A stretch of DNA of 35,260 bases from Candidatus Methanoplasma glyptotermitis (lineage in GTDB: Archaea; Thermoplasmatota; Thermoplasmata; Methanomassiliicoccales; Methanomethylophilaceae), in the NCBI GenBank assembly GCA_031267895.1, contig JAIRYF010000020.1:1-35260 (forward strand), read 5' to 3'. How positions within the stretch are numbered: position 1 is the first letter of the stretch; every line of letters starts with the position of its first letter. Below the pieces are notes generated by a model. It searched no databases, was not told the DNA's origin, and saw only the letters and a list, made by a program, of their open reading frames with translations. The position numbers were made by a program, and so were the translations under genes. Of this stretch, positions 1 to 9,122 are shown piece by piece.

Positions 1-102
1 ACGGTTTACGGAAAGTCAGAGGCATCGAGACACAAGGAAGTTCTGCTGAGGTGTATAGCTCACAATCTCAGGAGACTCTTCGAGTCGGGGGTGAAAATAT
101 GA
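1..102 (+). mobile_element. Transposase, C-terminal fragment (partial at left edge)
   Basis: Frame 1 is open from the window edge to a TGA at 100-102 (33 residues). It ends in a pattern of the type EVLLRCIAHNLRRL followed by a short tail, which resembles the C-terminal helix of DDE transposases of the IS4/IS5 group, where a conserved N-E/x-L...HN-(L/I) segment precedes the stop. The catalytic core lies outside the window, so family and intactness cannot be judged. The following 271 bases up to polB hold no convincing gene. A terminal inverted repeat could not be identified because the other end is missing. Confidence 0.55.
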
Positions 103-373
103 GGGTTTCACCAGAGCCCCAGTGTACCCGGATCATATCCGATACTGTGCCCTATGATGCATAACACGCTCACCGAACATCCGCCGCTGCGAATGAGAGA
201 ACAAAATTCATCAAACACAATTTTCACTGCCATCCGCAGAGACTGGTAACAGAGTATGGTTCAAATTTTATGGATCGGCCCTGTTCGGCTGCCGCCGGAT
301 GCAGCGTTAGGATGCCCATACCCGAAGGCGGCCCCGGCCGGAGTCGCGGCGGTATCCGAAACGGATTCTGCAG

Positions 374-2782
374 TCAAAAAAAATCATCCAGTCTGGATCC
401 TTTTTTTGCCGCTTTCGGCTGGACAGTCTCCTTTTTTTCCCTTTTAACAGCATCTTTCGTATCAAACTCTCCGTCAAACAGTGTCGACTGCTGACTGCCC
501 ATCAGAAGATCTTTTTCATTCCACCCGAATACTTCGGTGATCCTGGATGCGGTCTGTGCCAATCTTTCCGCGTAGTATCTGTAATCGGGTTCTCCCTCAA
601 ACTCCGCACCGCTTATGTACGGTTCGACCTCCTGCGGTGTGACGTTTCCGTTTGTCACTATCCATGAGACCTTCATCCCGGGTATGAAGTCGTATCCCCG
701 GTCTGCCATCTTCTCGGCTGCCTGAACATTGCTCATCCTCTCCGGGTTCTCGTATGCTTTCGATCCTTTGCACGTTCTTGATATTACAAGATCCCTGACA
801 TCCACCTTCTTGGCAAGCGTATCCTGTATCGTCTTCTTTACAAATGCCACGGCCTCGTCGTTCTTCTCGTCAAGTATCTTTTCGAACAGTTCTGTCAGCA
901 GGCGGCCCTGAAGGTCAAACGAGTCGGACCGCCTTGTTTCGTATCCTCTGATAAGAAGCTCTTCTGTCTTGACCGGCCATGCCGTTCTTCCGACATATCT
1001 CTTCTTCTTGCCGTGCGAGAACAGAGGTTCCAGTAATTTTTCGAACTCGAGCATTCCCCCTTCCCTCGAAAATCTTTTCGCCATCTCCTTCCCGAATTCC
1101 ACGGAACCGTCTTCGTTATGCACGGGAGACTGCATGAACACCGAATCCGTATCGGAATAGATCACGGATATTCCCTCCTTTTCAACCTCGTTTATTATCC
1201 CTTTGACATTGTCCCTGGCAAAGGCGGTTATCGCCGCCCCTATATTCTTGTCCGTGAACCTGTAGAAAGAAGATGCGAACACGCCGTAGAATGTATTCAT
1301 GAGCACCTTGACTGCCTCCTGAAGGCCGTTAAGGTATTTCCTCTCGGCATCGTCGGCAGCCAGGTTCATTCCGGCCTTTATGCCGTCTCTCTCTTTCATC
1401 AGGTCCTTCAGTATCTTGGGCAGAATTCCCTCTCTCTTATCCGGCGGCAGAAATTTTACCCCGTTGGGCGCAGCCACCGTACCCTCGGGCGACAGCGTTG
1501 TGAAGCAGATATTCTTGGCTATGATCAGAGAAGGATACATGGATTTGAAATCAAGCACACAGACCCAATGATACAGACCCGGATTCAGAGTATGCACGTA
1601 ACCCCCTTCTATACGGTCTCCCGATTCTCTTCTTCCCGTCATCGGGACACCGACCTTCTGTCTGTCGGCCTCTCTTATCAGCAGCGAATCGGCAAGCTGG
1701 GATGACCCGGCATTGATGGCATCGTCAAGCGGCAGTTTCGAGACAGTCGACAGATCCATTCCTTTCCTGACGGTACCCACGCTCAGCAGGATCCTGAGAG
1801 CGAGTTCCGCATCTTTTATGCAGTATTTTACAACCCTGCCGCTGTCGTTCTTCCATTCTTCATCCATCTTTTTGGGATCTACATCCAGTTTTGATTCTCC
1901 CAAAACCTGCAGGGAAACTGCATTCAGAGTCTCCTGTTTCGGCCGCAGTTCACGTTTTGCCGCCCACCATGCATCAACCACTATACGGCCCTTCATCCTC
2001 CAGAACCTGTCATTCACCACGCGCGGCTGTCCCAGATCCCTTCCCCACGGCAGGGCGTCTTTCATTCCCCTGGCCTGTGCCCTTTCCGCGATCTTTCTGA
2101 TATCATAATTGTCTATGTTGTATCCTGTTATTATGTCGGGGTCCTCTCTCCTGATGGTCTCCGCAAACTTAGCTATTATATCCTTTTCCTCGCCGATTAT
2201 CGGTTCGCAGTTCCGGTACACCCCGTCCTCTTCCACAACCGAACATATGGTGTAGATGAAATCGTGTTCAATACTGTTTTCTATATCAAAAGAAAGAAAT
2301 CTCAGACCCGGGTCGAACGATTCTATGTTCTCGAACGAGGACATCTCCAATATTACATCTGTGGTATACTGGCCGCCGACTTTCTCTCCGGTAACCCTTA
2401 TGCATGAACCCATATCTCTGTCGTAGACGAATCTGTGATGGAATGGGATATCGGCAGCGAGAACAGCAAATCCCTTTTTCTTCCATTCGTTACGGTAGTC
2501 CGGAACCTTCCATGGGTATTTTATTGTGACTCTCAGTACATCGCGGTCCGTGCCTCTGTAGAAAAGACGGTCCTGCTCCGTGTTAAGAACCTCGGGATCC
2601 CGTCTCAGAGTCTTTTCCGAGTTGTCGTCGGGATCCACTATGAAAAAATAAGGATCGAATCCGCGGCACAGAATCGTGACGGACTTCTTATCTCTGGTCT
2701 TTCCGAACAGTTCTACGAATACGCTGCCGTCCTCTCCGCTGCTGTAGGATGCCGTCAGGATCCTTACGTCTGCTGTCTCCAT
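374..2782 (-). CDS. polB: DNA polymerase, family B (PolB)
   Basis: Replicative or repair DNA polymerase with 3'-5' proofreading, 802 residues, a normal archaeal PolB length. Exonuclease motifs are visible: Exo I FDIE, Exo II TGYNIDNYD and Exo III YCIKDAEL. Polymerase motifs A (DFKSMYPSLI), B (KVLMNTFYG) and C (YSDTDS) follow in order, so both active sites look intact. The extreme C-terminus (SRLDDFF) matches the hydrophobic end of a PCNA-interacting PIP box with the usual Gln replaced; a second QSTLF segment lies about 35 residues earlier. It is the last gene of the minus-strand cluster and starts 6 bases after the stop of the YchF-like gene. No intein is present. Confidence 0.97.
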   Translation of the reverse strand: METADVRILTASYSSGEDGSVFVELFGKTRDKKSVTILCRGFDPYFFIVDPDDNSEKTLRRDPEVLNTEQDRLFYRGTDRDVLRVTIKYPWKVPDYRNEWKKKGFAVLAADIPFHHRFVYDRDMGSCIRVTGEKVGGQYTTDVILEMSSFENIESFDPGLRFLSFDIENSIEHDFIYTICSVVEEDGVYRNCEPIIGEEKDIIAKFAETIRREDPDIITGYNIDNYDIRKIAERAQARGMKDALPWGRDLGQPRVVNDRFWRMKGRIVVDAWWAAKRELRPKQETLNAVSLQVLGESKLDVDPKKMDEEWKNDSGRVVKYCIKDAELALRILLSVGTVRKGMDLSTVSKLPLDDAINAGSSQLADSLLIREADRQKVGVPMTGRRESGDRIEGGYVHTLNPGLYHWVCVLDFKSMYPSLIIAKNICFTTLSPEGTVAAPNGVKFLPPDKREGILPKILKDLMKERDGIKAGMNLAADDAERKYLNGLQEAVKVLMNTFYGVFASSFYRFTDKNIGAAITAFARDNVKGIINEVEKEGISVIYSDTDSVFMQSPVHNEDGSVEFGKEMAKRFSREGGMLEFEKLLEPLFSHGKKKRYVGRTAWPVKTEELLIRGYETRRSDSFDLQGRLLTELFEKILDEKNDEAVAFVKKTIQDTLAKKVDVRDLVISRTCKGSKAYENPERMSNVQAAEKMADRGYDFIPGMKVSWIVTNGNVTPQEVEPYISGAEFEGEPDYRYYAERLAQTASRITEVFGWNEKDLLMGSQQSTLFDGEFDTKDAVKREKKETVQPKAAKKGSRLDDFF

Positions 2783-2788
2783 GTTATA

Positions 2789-3976
2789 TCACTTATTCGC
2801 CACTATTTTGATTACGTCTCCGTCCTGAAGCACATAGTCCGCTCCGACGGTTCTTTTTGTTCTGGCATTCACGGCTCTTATGAACCTGTCCCCGAGTTCC
2901 GTGTGAACCCTGTACGCCAGGTCTTTGGCTGTGGAACCCCTCGGTACCAGAAAACAGTCAGGCAGCACCCTTCCGAAACGGTCGGTATATTTGGATTCGT
3001 CTTCTACCGGATAGACCGCTATCAGATCCAATATGCCGAACACACAGTTCTCCAGGCATGTCTGCACCCCCGTTCCGCCGTAATCCTTCATCTTATCCGC
3101 CATGTATTCCAGAGCCTTTCTCTGCCCGTCGTTCAGTTTCACTCCCGGCCTGACCGTGAACACCGCGCTTCCGGGAACATAATCTATCAGTCCTCCCGCT
3201 GCGGCTTTCTTAAGAGCAAGCTCGGTCTCCGCCAGCGTGGGTACCGCATCATCTCCCATTTTACTGAGCTTATCCAAATTTTCTTTGGGAGAGATGTCCG
3301 CCTTGTTCATCGCGATGACCATGGGCTTTGATGTTTCCCTTATGTTTGTACAAAGGGCCAGAAGAGAATCGTCATCCCATTGTGTGGGATCGGATGAAAG
3401 ATCAACATGCTTCATGGCATCTTTGATCTGTCCCTCGGTCACGTTCAGCCCGGCAAGTCTCTCCTGAATGATCGCTTCGGGCTTGCTCCCCTGCATCTTT
3501 GCCTGTCTGGCTATCTTGTTAAGACCGTTTTTTATTATTTCTCTCATCCAGAGTGCGATCTCGTTTCTCAGAAACGTTACATCCTCCGACGGATCGTATC
3601 CTCCGGCATCCGTTTTGTTGCCTTCGATATCCGTGGTACCGCTGGCATCCACGACATTGATGAATGCGTCAGCCTGTCTGAGATCGTCCAGAAACTTATT
3701 CCCAAGTCCCCTTCCATCCCATGCGCCGGGGACCAAACCGGCCACATCCAAAAGCTCTACCGGTACTATTCTGGTTCCGTTTACACATGCCGAGTTGTGA
3801 GGTGTGCACAGTATGCCCAGTTCCCTGCACGGACAGGGTGTCCTGACATGCGCTATGCCTTTGTTGGGTTCTATCGTCGTAAACGGATAATCGGCGATCT
3901 CCACCGGGGCCATCGTTGCGGCACCGAAGAACGTCGATTTCCCGACGTTCGGTTTTCCTACTATGCCAACCTGCAT
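2789..3976 (-). CDS. OBG/YchF-family GTPase with TGS domain
   Basis: Translation-associated P-loop NTPase of the OBG family, archaeal YchF-like branch, 395 residues. The P-loop GKPNVGKST lies near residues 7-15, a DVAGLVPGA G3 motif around residue 79, and an AMNKAD G4 motif about residue 222. The C-terminal ~75 residues form a TGS domain ending in a basic DVIKIVANK tail. Known members bind ribosomes and hydrolyse ATP or GTP; which nucleotide this one prefers cannot be read from sequence. It lies 37 bases downstream of ksgA and directly upstream of polB, probably co-transcribed. Confidence 0.93.
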   Translation of the reverse strand: MQVGIVGKPNVGKSTFFGAATMAPVEIADYPFTTIEPNKGIAHVRTPCPCRELGILCTPHNSACVNGTRIVPVELLDVAGLVPGAWDGRGLGNKFLDDLRQADAFINVVDASGTTDIEGNKTDAGGYDPSEDVTFLRNEIALWMREIIKNGLNKIARQAKMQGSKPEAIIQERLAGLNVTEGQIKDAMKHVDLSSDPTQWDDDSLLALCTNIRETSKPMVIAMNKADISPKENLDKLSKMGDDAVPTLAETELALKKAAAGGLIDYVPGSAVFTVRPGVKLNDGQRKALEYMADKMKDYGGTGVQTCLENCVFGILDLIAVYPVEDESKYTDRFGRVLPDCFLVPRGSTAKDLAYRVHTELGDRFIRAVNARTKRTVGADYVLQDGDVIKIVANK

Positions 3977-4013
3977 TTGATCGCACCTGTATTGTCTTTC
4001 GGACGTTATACAT

Positions 4014-4808
4014 TTACTGATGTTTTCGGCTGTCGTGTATGGAGTTGGCGATCTCGGCGATCTCGGCCGGACGGAGACCTTCGATTCTCAAGTCCCGGAA
4101 CGGGATATCCGCATCTCCGTCTGTCAGCCCGGCCGACCTTAGAGATGTGCCTATTTTCTTCCTGCGGTGATTGAATGTGGCCTCGGTGACCCTGAAGAAT
4201 AATTCTTCGTCGGACACCTCAAACGGTGCCGGCCTCGGAACTATCTCGACCACCGCCGAATCAACCTTGGGCTGCGGCTTGAATCTGGACCTCGGAACTT
4301 TTTCCAGGATCCGGCATTCTGCCCTGTAGAATAAATTGACGGTGAGTCTGGAATAATCGGGACTTCCGACATCCGCCACCATTCTGTCGGCGAACTCTCT
4401 CTGAACCATGACGACTGCCTTCCTGAAATCATGATCCAGCAGCTTGAATATTATCGGAGTGGATACACTGTAGGGAAGATTGCTGACGAAAACATCAAAC
4501 GGAGGGAACGGGACTCTGACAGCGTCCCCTCTGATAAGTGTGAGTCTGTCTCCGTATGTGCTGCCGATGTGTTCCGCCAGGATGTCGTCCAACTCTATGC
4601 ATGTGACACTGTCCGAATGTTCGATAAGTCTTGAGGTAAGTATGCCAAGACCCGGACCGACCTCCAGCACCCGGTCGCACCGGGATATTCCGGCGAAACT
4701 TACCTGCCTGTCTGCCACTCTCCCGTCAACAAGAAAATTCTGTCCCTTGCTCTTCTTGGGAACTACGCCGGTCTCGGCTATCAGTTTCCCGGTCTCGCCT
4801 CTGCTCAT
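4014..4808 (-). CDS. ksgA: 16S rRNA dimethyladenosine transferase (KsgA/Dim1)
   Basis: SAM-dependent methyltransferase that dimethylates two adjacent adenosines near the 3' end of 16S rRNA during small-subunit maturation. The 264-residue protein has the N-terminal GQNFLVD signature, the SAM-binding VLEVGPGLGIL motif and the catalytic NLPYSVSTP motif (family N-L/I-P-Y/F). Its start overlaps the DUF655 stop by four bases (ATGA), which indicates translational coupling. Placement among other small-subunit biogenesis genes (rio1, dim2, aif1A) fits this role. Confidence 0.96.
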   Translation of the reverse strand: MSRGETGKLIAETGVVPKKSKGQNFLVDGRVADRQVSFAGISRCDRVLEVGPGLGILTSRLIEHSDSVTCIELDDILAEHIGSTYGDRLTLIRGDAVRVPFPPFDVFVSNLPYSVSTPIIFKLLDHDFRKAVVMVQREFADRMVADVGSPDYSRLTVNLFYRAECRILEKVPRSRFKPQPKVDSAVVEIVPRPAPFEVSDEELFFRVTEATFNHRRKKIGTSLRSAGLTDGDADIPFRDLRIEGLRPAEIAEIANSIHDSRKHQ

Positions 4809-5353
4809 TTGGACACGAAAAGATAACGTTTCATGCTGTTATCGGTCAGCTCGTGAACTATGCGCGAGGCTATGAGTTTCTCCGGATTCTTTACAGCCGC
4901 ACGTTCGCTGAGGTCTTTGAAATCCTTGAACGGGCCTTTTTTCGAACGTTCGTCGAGTATTGCGGCCATCGTTTTCTTACCGAGTCCGGGGAGTTCCTCC
5001 AAAAGGTGTTTCCTCATGGATATGGCCTCGGCCTCGTTGAAGAACCTTATGAATCTGGGCTGATTGGCCAATACTATCTCGGCGACGCAATATTCGAGTT
5101 CGGCTATTGCACCGTGCGTGAGATCGGAAGCACCCACGCGTCTCCTGACATGATCTACTACATTTCTCTTTACGGGATCCTTTCCGATATAGACTCTCTC
5201 CCCTATGTTCACAACGGCATTCGCTTTCGGCACCAATTCGAAGAACTTGAACTCCTCATCGCCTAACGCATAACACAGCGGCTCTTTCTTCCCGAAATTG
5301 CCGCCGGGCACACCCTGCGAAAGGTAATCCAAAATATACGCGAACTCTTCCAC
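4805..5353 (-). CDS. DUF655 family protein (HhH-containing, putative nucleic-acid binding)
   Basis: The 182-residue protein is an archaeal DUF655 member, often found beside ksgA and rpoF. An OB-like beta-rich N-terminal half (about residues 25-65) is followed by a helix-hairpin-helix motif, LPGLGKKTM, around residue 120. The combination suggests RNA or DNA binding, but no biochemical function is established from sequence. It sits between rpoF (25 bases upstream) and ksgA (4-base overlap) in the cluster. Confidence 0.88.
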   Translation of the reverse strand: MEEFAYILDYLSQGVPGGNFGKKEPLCYALGDEEFKFFELVPKANAVVNIGERVYIGKDPVKRNVVDHVRRRVGASDLTHGAIAELEYCVAEIVLANQPRFIRFFNEAEAISMRKHLLEELPGLGKKTMAAILDERSKKGPFKDFKDLSERAAVKNPEKLIASRIVHELTDNSMKRYLFVSK

Positions 5354-5378
5354 CGCGATCCCTCATCGGCCCATAGTC

Positions 5379-5696
5379 TTACAGGTATTTACCTACTACC
5401 TCAATTATCCGGCTGATAGTCTCAGGTTCGACTGTCAGTCTTTCTTTGGAGAATATGGCACGCACATCCTCAGGGTACCTGGGCAGGAGATCCGCGATCT
5501 TCGCTGCGGTATAATCCGTCACGTTCTCGACGGCACGGACTTCCTCCGCAATTTTGCGGGAATCCTCCGACGATACGGCACACACTGCCCTGGCGTGCTC
5601 CATCGCGGCCTTCTGCGAAGTAAGGAGTTCCCTCTTCCCGTGTTCTTCGGTTAGAAAGTCTCTGACTTCTGCCAGTGTTACATACCGTTCAGACAT
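5379..5696 (-). CDS. rpoF: DNA-directed RNA polymerase subunit F (Rpb4-like)
   Basis: Archaeal counterpart of Rpb4, which pairs with RpoE (Rpb7) to form the stalk of RNA polymerase. The 105-residue length, a charged N-terminal helix (YVTLAEVRDFL) and the C-terminal HRDC-like helices (AAKIADLLPRYPEDVRAIFSKE) match the family. The next gene upstream is rpl21e, 25 bases away, and DUF655 follows; rpl21e-rpoF-DUF655-ksgA is a common euryarchaeal order, which supports the call. Confidence 0.92.
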   Translation of the reverse strand: MSERYVTLAEVRDFLTEEHGKRELLTSQKAAMEHARAVCAVSSEDSRKIAEEVRAVENVTDYTAAKIADLLPRYPEDVRAIFSKERLTVEPETISRIIEVVGKYL

Positions 5697-5720
5697 TTTG
5701 GATCACTCTTCGGAATAAGA

Positions 5721-6014
5721 TCAGTCGCTGTTCCGGACAAGGTGCTCGGGACGGGCCACGACCATTTTGGTCTTGTTGCCATCCTTCACGCTGACTTCAT
5801 ATGCAGACCCTCTCGGGCCGATGATCACACCGGTCAGTCCATGGAATCTGGAAAATGGCATGCCCTTATGTACGCTTGGGTCTATCACAACATTGACCTT
5901 CTCTCCGGCATCGAACTGCTGGAATGCTTTCGTTATGGGCGAAAGTCCGCGTGCTCTGGGCTTCTTTTTCAACAGCTGGCGGGTCTTCGTTCTTGTTCCT
6001 CTGGATGCCTGCAT
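5721..6014 (-). CDS. rpl21e: 50S ribosomal protein L21e
   Basis: Large-subunit protein of the archaeal/eukaryotic L21e family, 97 residues. The basic N-terminal tail (SRGTRTKTRQLLKKKPRARG) leads into a small beta-barrel with the family PSVHKGMPFSRFHGLTG segment and a closing RPEHLV. The start lies one base after the pus10 stop, so the two genes are tightly coupled. Confidence 0.96.
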   Translation of the reverse strand: MQASRGTRTKTRQLLKKKPRARGLSPITKAFQQFDAGEKVNVVIDPSVHKGMPFSRFHGLTGVIIGPRGSAYEVSVKDGNKTKMVVARPEHLVRNSD

Positions 6015-6015
6015 C

Positions 6016-7251
6016 TTAATCCCTCATTGGCTCTTGGTAGTTGATCGCTGTCACATCAAGGGTCTCCACCGCGCACTGCGCACCGAGAACCCCGGAGAAG
6101 CTCGGATTTGTCCTTCCGCCGTCGCCCGAAACGAACTCCTTGATATATGTCCCGGATTCCGCGTTCAGCGTGAGGTCAAACACATCGTCGCCTATGATCT
6201 CCGCCTCGACCCACCGGATCTCCCTCTTTCTGACAAGGTCGGCACGTCTGTGCTCCACCCTGTGCGGGGTCCTCTGGTCAATGCAGACATTCTTGAATGA
6301 CAAAGCTACCTCATTTAGTCTTGCTTTATTAACTTTACCATCGACTCTGACCCTGGCTTTGTAGGTCTTGTCGGGGTCTGCGCACTTGTATCTCTGGACG
6401 GTTTCGCGTGCTGCCGGCTGCAGACGGGCGTACCCTGCGAGATCGGAGATATTTGCCCGTCTCCCGAGTTCTTCCAAGTCTATGTTCCTTATCTTCGGCC
6501 TGCTTATCTCAAGCACAAACGGTCTTCCGTCTCCAAGCATACGGGCATCTATGTCTTCCCTTCCCATGCCGTGGAAGAAATGCTCTTCTCCCCCTGACAT
6601 CTCCAGTGCTATATCTCCGATTATCTCCTGTACGGATGTCCGGTACATCTTGCCTGTGCCTCCGCATCTCTCGCATCCCCTGCCTTTGCAGGATCTGCAC
6701 GGCCAAATGGTCTGAGGTATCTCGCGGCTGTTTTTGGTATATCTTCCGGAGATAAATATCGGAGCTATGTCCAGCACGACATCCGCAAATCTAGTATCGA
6801 TGCAGGCCACAATCTGCGGGTTCTTGAACTCCACCCTGCGGTTTACCAGGGGCAGGACAAGTTTCCCTATTTCTCTATTGAGTTCGGTTTTGATCGCCTC
6901 TGCATTATCCAGCCCGTATTCCTCCCAGAGGGACTTTTCCCTGTCCGATATCTCCGGTTCCACTCTGGAACCGACCAAGAAGTCGTCGGACTCCACACAT
7001 CTGATCTTTTCTGCAGCGGATGCCGCAAAGCGGTTCATCATATCAAACACATTCTCGCAGAGGCTGCATGTCTCCGATGCAGGTGCGGTCTTTCCGGCCT
7101 CCGACAGTGCTTCTCTTATCTTTTTGCCGCGCACATCGTTGGTCATCCCGGTTCCGAGTTTCCCGAACATTCTTCCGAGACAGCGGTCGCACAGACCGCG
7201 TTCTGCCGGCCCTCTTGCCTTGTCTAAAATTCCTTTGATCCATTCTTCCAT
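6016..7251 (-). CDS. pus10: tRNA pseudouridine synthase Pus10
   Basis: Archaeal Pus10 makes pseudouridine 54 (and often 55) in the T-loop of tRNA. The 411-residue protein has an N-terminal zinc-type CDRC...CSLC set, a central THUMP-like region, and a cysteine-rich CRSC-KGRG-CERC segment near residue 182. The catalytic-Asp motif is REDIDARMLGDGRPFVLE (about residues 231-248). The C-terminal region includes GTYIKEFVSGDGGRTNPS, typical of the synthase fold. It lies between the KH gene (9 bases upstream) and rpl21e. Confidence 0.95.
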   Translation of the reverse strand: MEEWIKGILDKARGPAERGLCDRCLGRMFGKLGTGMTNDVRGKKIREALSEAGKTAPASETCSLCENVFDMMNRFAASAAEKIRCVESDDFLVGSRVEPEISDREKSLWEEYGLDNAEAIKTELNREIGKLVLPLVNRRVEFKNPQIVACIDTRFADVVLDIAPIFISGRYTKNSREIPQTIWPCRSCKGRGCERCGGTGKMYRTSVQEIIGDIALEMSGGEEHFFHGMGREDIDARMLGDGRPFVLEISRPKIRNIDLEELGRRANISDLAGYARLQPAARETVQRYKCADPDKTYKARVRVDGKVNKARLNEVALSFKNVCIDQRTPHRVEHRRADLVRKREIRWVEAEIIGDDVFDLTLNAESGTYIKEFVSGDGGRTNPSFSGVLGAQCAVETLDVTAINYQEPMRD

Positions 7252-7260
7252 GAAAATAAC

Positions 7261-7806
7261 TCACAGATCAAAGCCCATTTCGGCTATCCTCAGTCTCGGC
7301 CGCTGACTCTCTAAGTAGTGATACACAGTCGCGTGCTCGCTCCCGTTCAGTATAAGTTCGATCGCATGTTTCGCAACCGGCAGACTCACTGAATTTCCGA
7401 TAAGCGATACGGTGTTGCCGTACACGGACATGTGGCATCCGGTCAGTTCCTCTATTATGCGTCTGGTCTTTCCGTCCGTTCCTATAAGTCTTCCTCTGAT
7501 CCTCCCGAGTTGGTTGGACCTGTCTCCGACGACGTCTTTGAGATCAATGACTTCCAGATATTCATCGTCCTCGAAGAGCCTGAGGGTCCTGTCCGGATTG
7601 AAACCTCTCCCAACGGCTTTCAGGACATCAATGATCTTGAGTGCCATGAGCGCATCAGTGCCTTCCGCTTCCTCATTGAAAAGAATCTCTCCTTCGGTAT
7701 CGATGCTGAGTTTTATCCCCGACATCTTCTCGATCATTCTTTTGGTCTCGCCTTTTTTCCCTATCAGCGTGCCCACGCGGTCACTCGGTATCCTTACGGA
7801 CCTCAT
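7261..7806 (-). CDS. KH-domain RNA-processing protein (Dim2/Pno1-like)
   Basis: Two KH domains occupy this 181-residue protein: one with the loop IGKKGETKR near residue 15 and a second with IRGRLIGTDGKTRRIIEELTG-like sequence near residues 103-123. The arrangement matches archaeal aDim2p/Pno1-Krr1 proteins, which act in small-subunit rRNA maturation at the 3' end of 16S rRNA. Its ATG overlaps the rio1 stop (ATGA, 7803-7806), and rio1-dim2 pairing with aif1A is a conserved archaeal order. Confidence 0.92.
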   Translation of the reverse strand: MRSVRIPSDRVGTLIGKKGETKRMIEKMSGIKLSIDTEGEILFNEEAEGTDALMALKIIDVLKAVGRGFNPDRTLRLFEDDEYLEVIDLKDVVGDRSNQLGRIRGRLIGTDGKTRRIIEELTGCHMSVYGNTVSLIGNSVSLPVAKHAIELILNGSEHATVYHYLESQRPRLRIAEMGFDL

Positions 7807-8606
7807 TCCTCATCCACCTCGCCGTCTGTTTTCCTCATTGTCTCTTCCACTATCTTGTCGGTGTCTATAACATCCGCCCCCCTGCTCCTGAAGAAACGGT
7901 TGATGTTGCCGATATCTCTTACCAGCAGGTCTTTGGCATTGAAAAAATCATTGGTCATCGCCTGACCGCAGTCGATCAGTATCGGCTCCCCTTCCCACAC
8001 TAACACATTGTATTCGCTCAGATCTCCGTGCACCAGATGTGCATCCCTCCAGCCGTCGATTATGAATGAAAGCACCTCGTCATACATCTCAGTCGGATCG
8101 TCGATAGCAACATCTTTAAGCTGCGGGGCCGGGCAGTTCTCATCGCCGATGTACTCCATTAAGAGGCAGTTCTTCTCGAATGTTATCGGTTCCGGAACCG
8201 GTATCCCCGCTTCCATGTATCTCTGAAGGTTCCTGTATTCTTTGTTGACCCATGCATATATCATCTTCCATCTGTTGCCCGCGACACCTTTGAACCTAGG
8301 ATCTCCCTCAATGTATCTGGTCACTCTCTTAAATGTCGATGTCGATGTCCTGAATATCTTCAGAGCCAGGGGATCTCCGTCTTCATCCGTTGCATAAAAA
8401 ACATTCCCCTCTTTGCCTGTTGATATAGGATACCCTATCGTGTCGATGAAACCGCCCTTCATGAGTTCGTATATCGTCATCAGAGTCTTCCTGTCGAAAA
8501 CCTCTCCGTCTGTCCGGCGCTCGTCGCCCGTTTTGTTGGTCTTCAGAGCGTCTACGCGCCGCTCAAGATAGGAATATTTTTCATCGTATGAAGGCAGTCG
8601 GAACAC
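7803..8606 (-). CDS. rio1: Rio1-type serine protein kinase
   Basis: Atypical protein kinase/ATPase involved in release of factors from pre-small ribosomal subunits. An N-terminal winged helix (residues about 25-50) precedes the kinase core: flexible nucleotide loop STGKEGNVFY, catalytic loop LVHGDLSEYNVLV and metal-binding LIDCGQAM. The start is uncertain. The frame is open to an ATG at 8702, but that would overlap aif1A by 88 bases. A GTG at 8606 and a TTG at 8618 that overlaps the aif1A stop both fit the family length (about 265-270 residues). Neither has a clear ribosome binding site; 8606 is chosen here. Confidence 0.9.
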   Translation of the reverse strand: MFRLPSYDEKYSYLERRVDALKTNKTGDERRTDGEVFDRKTLMTIYELMKGGFIDTIGYPISTGKEGNVFYATDEDGDPLALKIFRTSTSTFKRVTRYIEGDPRFKGVAGNRWKMIYAWVNKEYRNLQRYMEAGIPVPEPITFEKNCLLMEYIGDENCPAPQLKDVAIDDPTEMYDEVLSFIIDGWRDAHLVHGDLSEYNVLVWEGEPILIDCGQAMTNDFFNAKDLLVRDIGNINRFFRSRGADVIDTDKIVEETMRKTDGEVDEE

Positions 8607-8614
8607 CTCCGGTT

Positions 8615-8941
8615 TCAAAAGATGTCCAAGCTTTTCGGTACCTTTCCTTTCCTGCTGATGTTCATTGCCTGAGTCCTTGTGTACCTGAACCTCACATCGC
8701 ACTTATCCGGCTGGAAATCCCACAGGGAAACAATCAGAAGGTCCCCTTCTCTTATCCACATTCTCTTCTTTATCTTGCCGGGGATGCGGCCCACTCTGGA
8801 GACTCCGTCTTCGCACATGACCTTTATCTTCGATGCGCCGAGCAGCTGGTCTGCTATGCCGAACATCTCTCCCTCTTTTATGTTCGGCATGCGTACGCGT
8901 GATACATCCTCTTCTGCGCTCTCGAACGGTTCTTCTGCCAT
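8615..8941 (-). CDS. eif1A: Translation initiation factor aIF1A
   Basis: OB-fold initiation factor that binds the ribosomal A site together with aIF1, 108 residues from the chosen start. The core includes MPNIKEGEMFG, VMCEDGVSRVGRIPGK and RIWIREGDLLIVSLWDFQ-like segments typical of the family. The ATG at 8941 has a GGAGAT ribosome binding site 6 bases upstream. An in-frame ATG at 8971 lies too close to the TATA-like box (8977-8987) to be transcribed. The gene heads the long minus-strand cluster. Confidence 0.95.
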   Translation of the reverse strand: MAEEPFESAEEDVSRVRMPNIKEGEMFGIADQLLGASKIKVMCEDGVSRVGRIPGKIKKRMWIREGDLLIVSLWDFQPDKCDVRFRYTRTQAMNISRKGKVPKSLDIF

Positions 8942-8976
8942 GTGATGATCTCCGTGTGTCCCACGTAACATTAATC

Positions 8977-8987
8977 TCTTTTAAAGG
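8977..8987 (-). promoter_or_regulatory. TATA-like box for the aif1A cluster
   Basis: On the minus strand the sequence CTTTAAAAGAG lies about 36-46 bases before the aif1A ATG at 8941. A transcription start about 26 bases downstream would leave a short leader containing the GGAGAT ribosome binding site. Seen by eye only. Confidence 0.5.
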
Positions 8988-9122
8988 TTATCCTACGAAC
9001 AGCCGCATTCGGCATGCATCAGTTTTTCCTTATTCCGGACCGATGTGCGGAAACGGGGCAGGTTGTTCATCATATCCTGGGCGGTCTGCGGACCGCTGTT
9101 TTTTCTTGGACAGATGCCATCG

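Noticed and set aside
2435-3331. 298-residue plus-strand open frame
   Set aside because: Lies fully opposite polB and the YchF-like gene, both with intact motifs. Composition is that of a shadow frame with no domain.
3407-4174. 255-residue plus-strand open frame
   Set aside because: Opposite the YchF-like gene and ksgA; no family-like sequence.
9081-9104. GCGGTC/GACCGC hairpin followed by six T
   Set aside because: The T-run is on the plus strand, but the genes on both sides run on the minus strand, so it is not their terminator.
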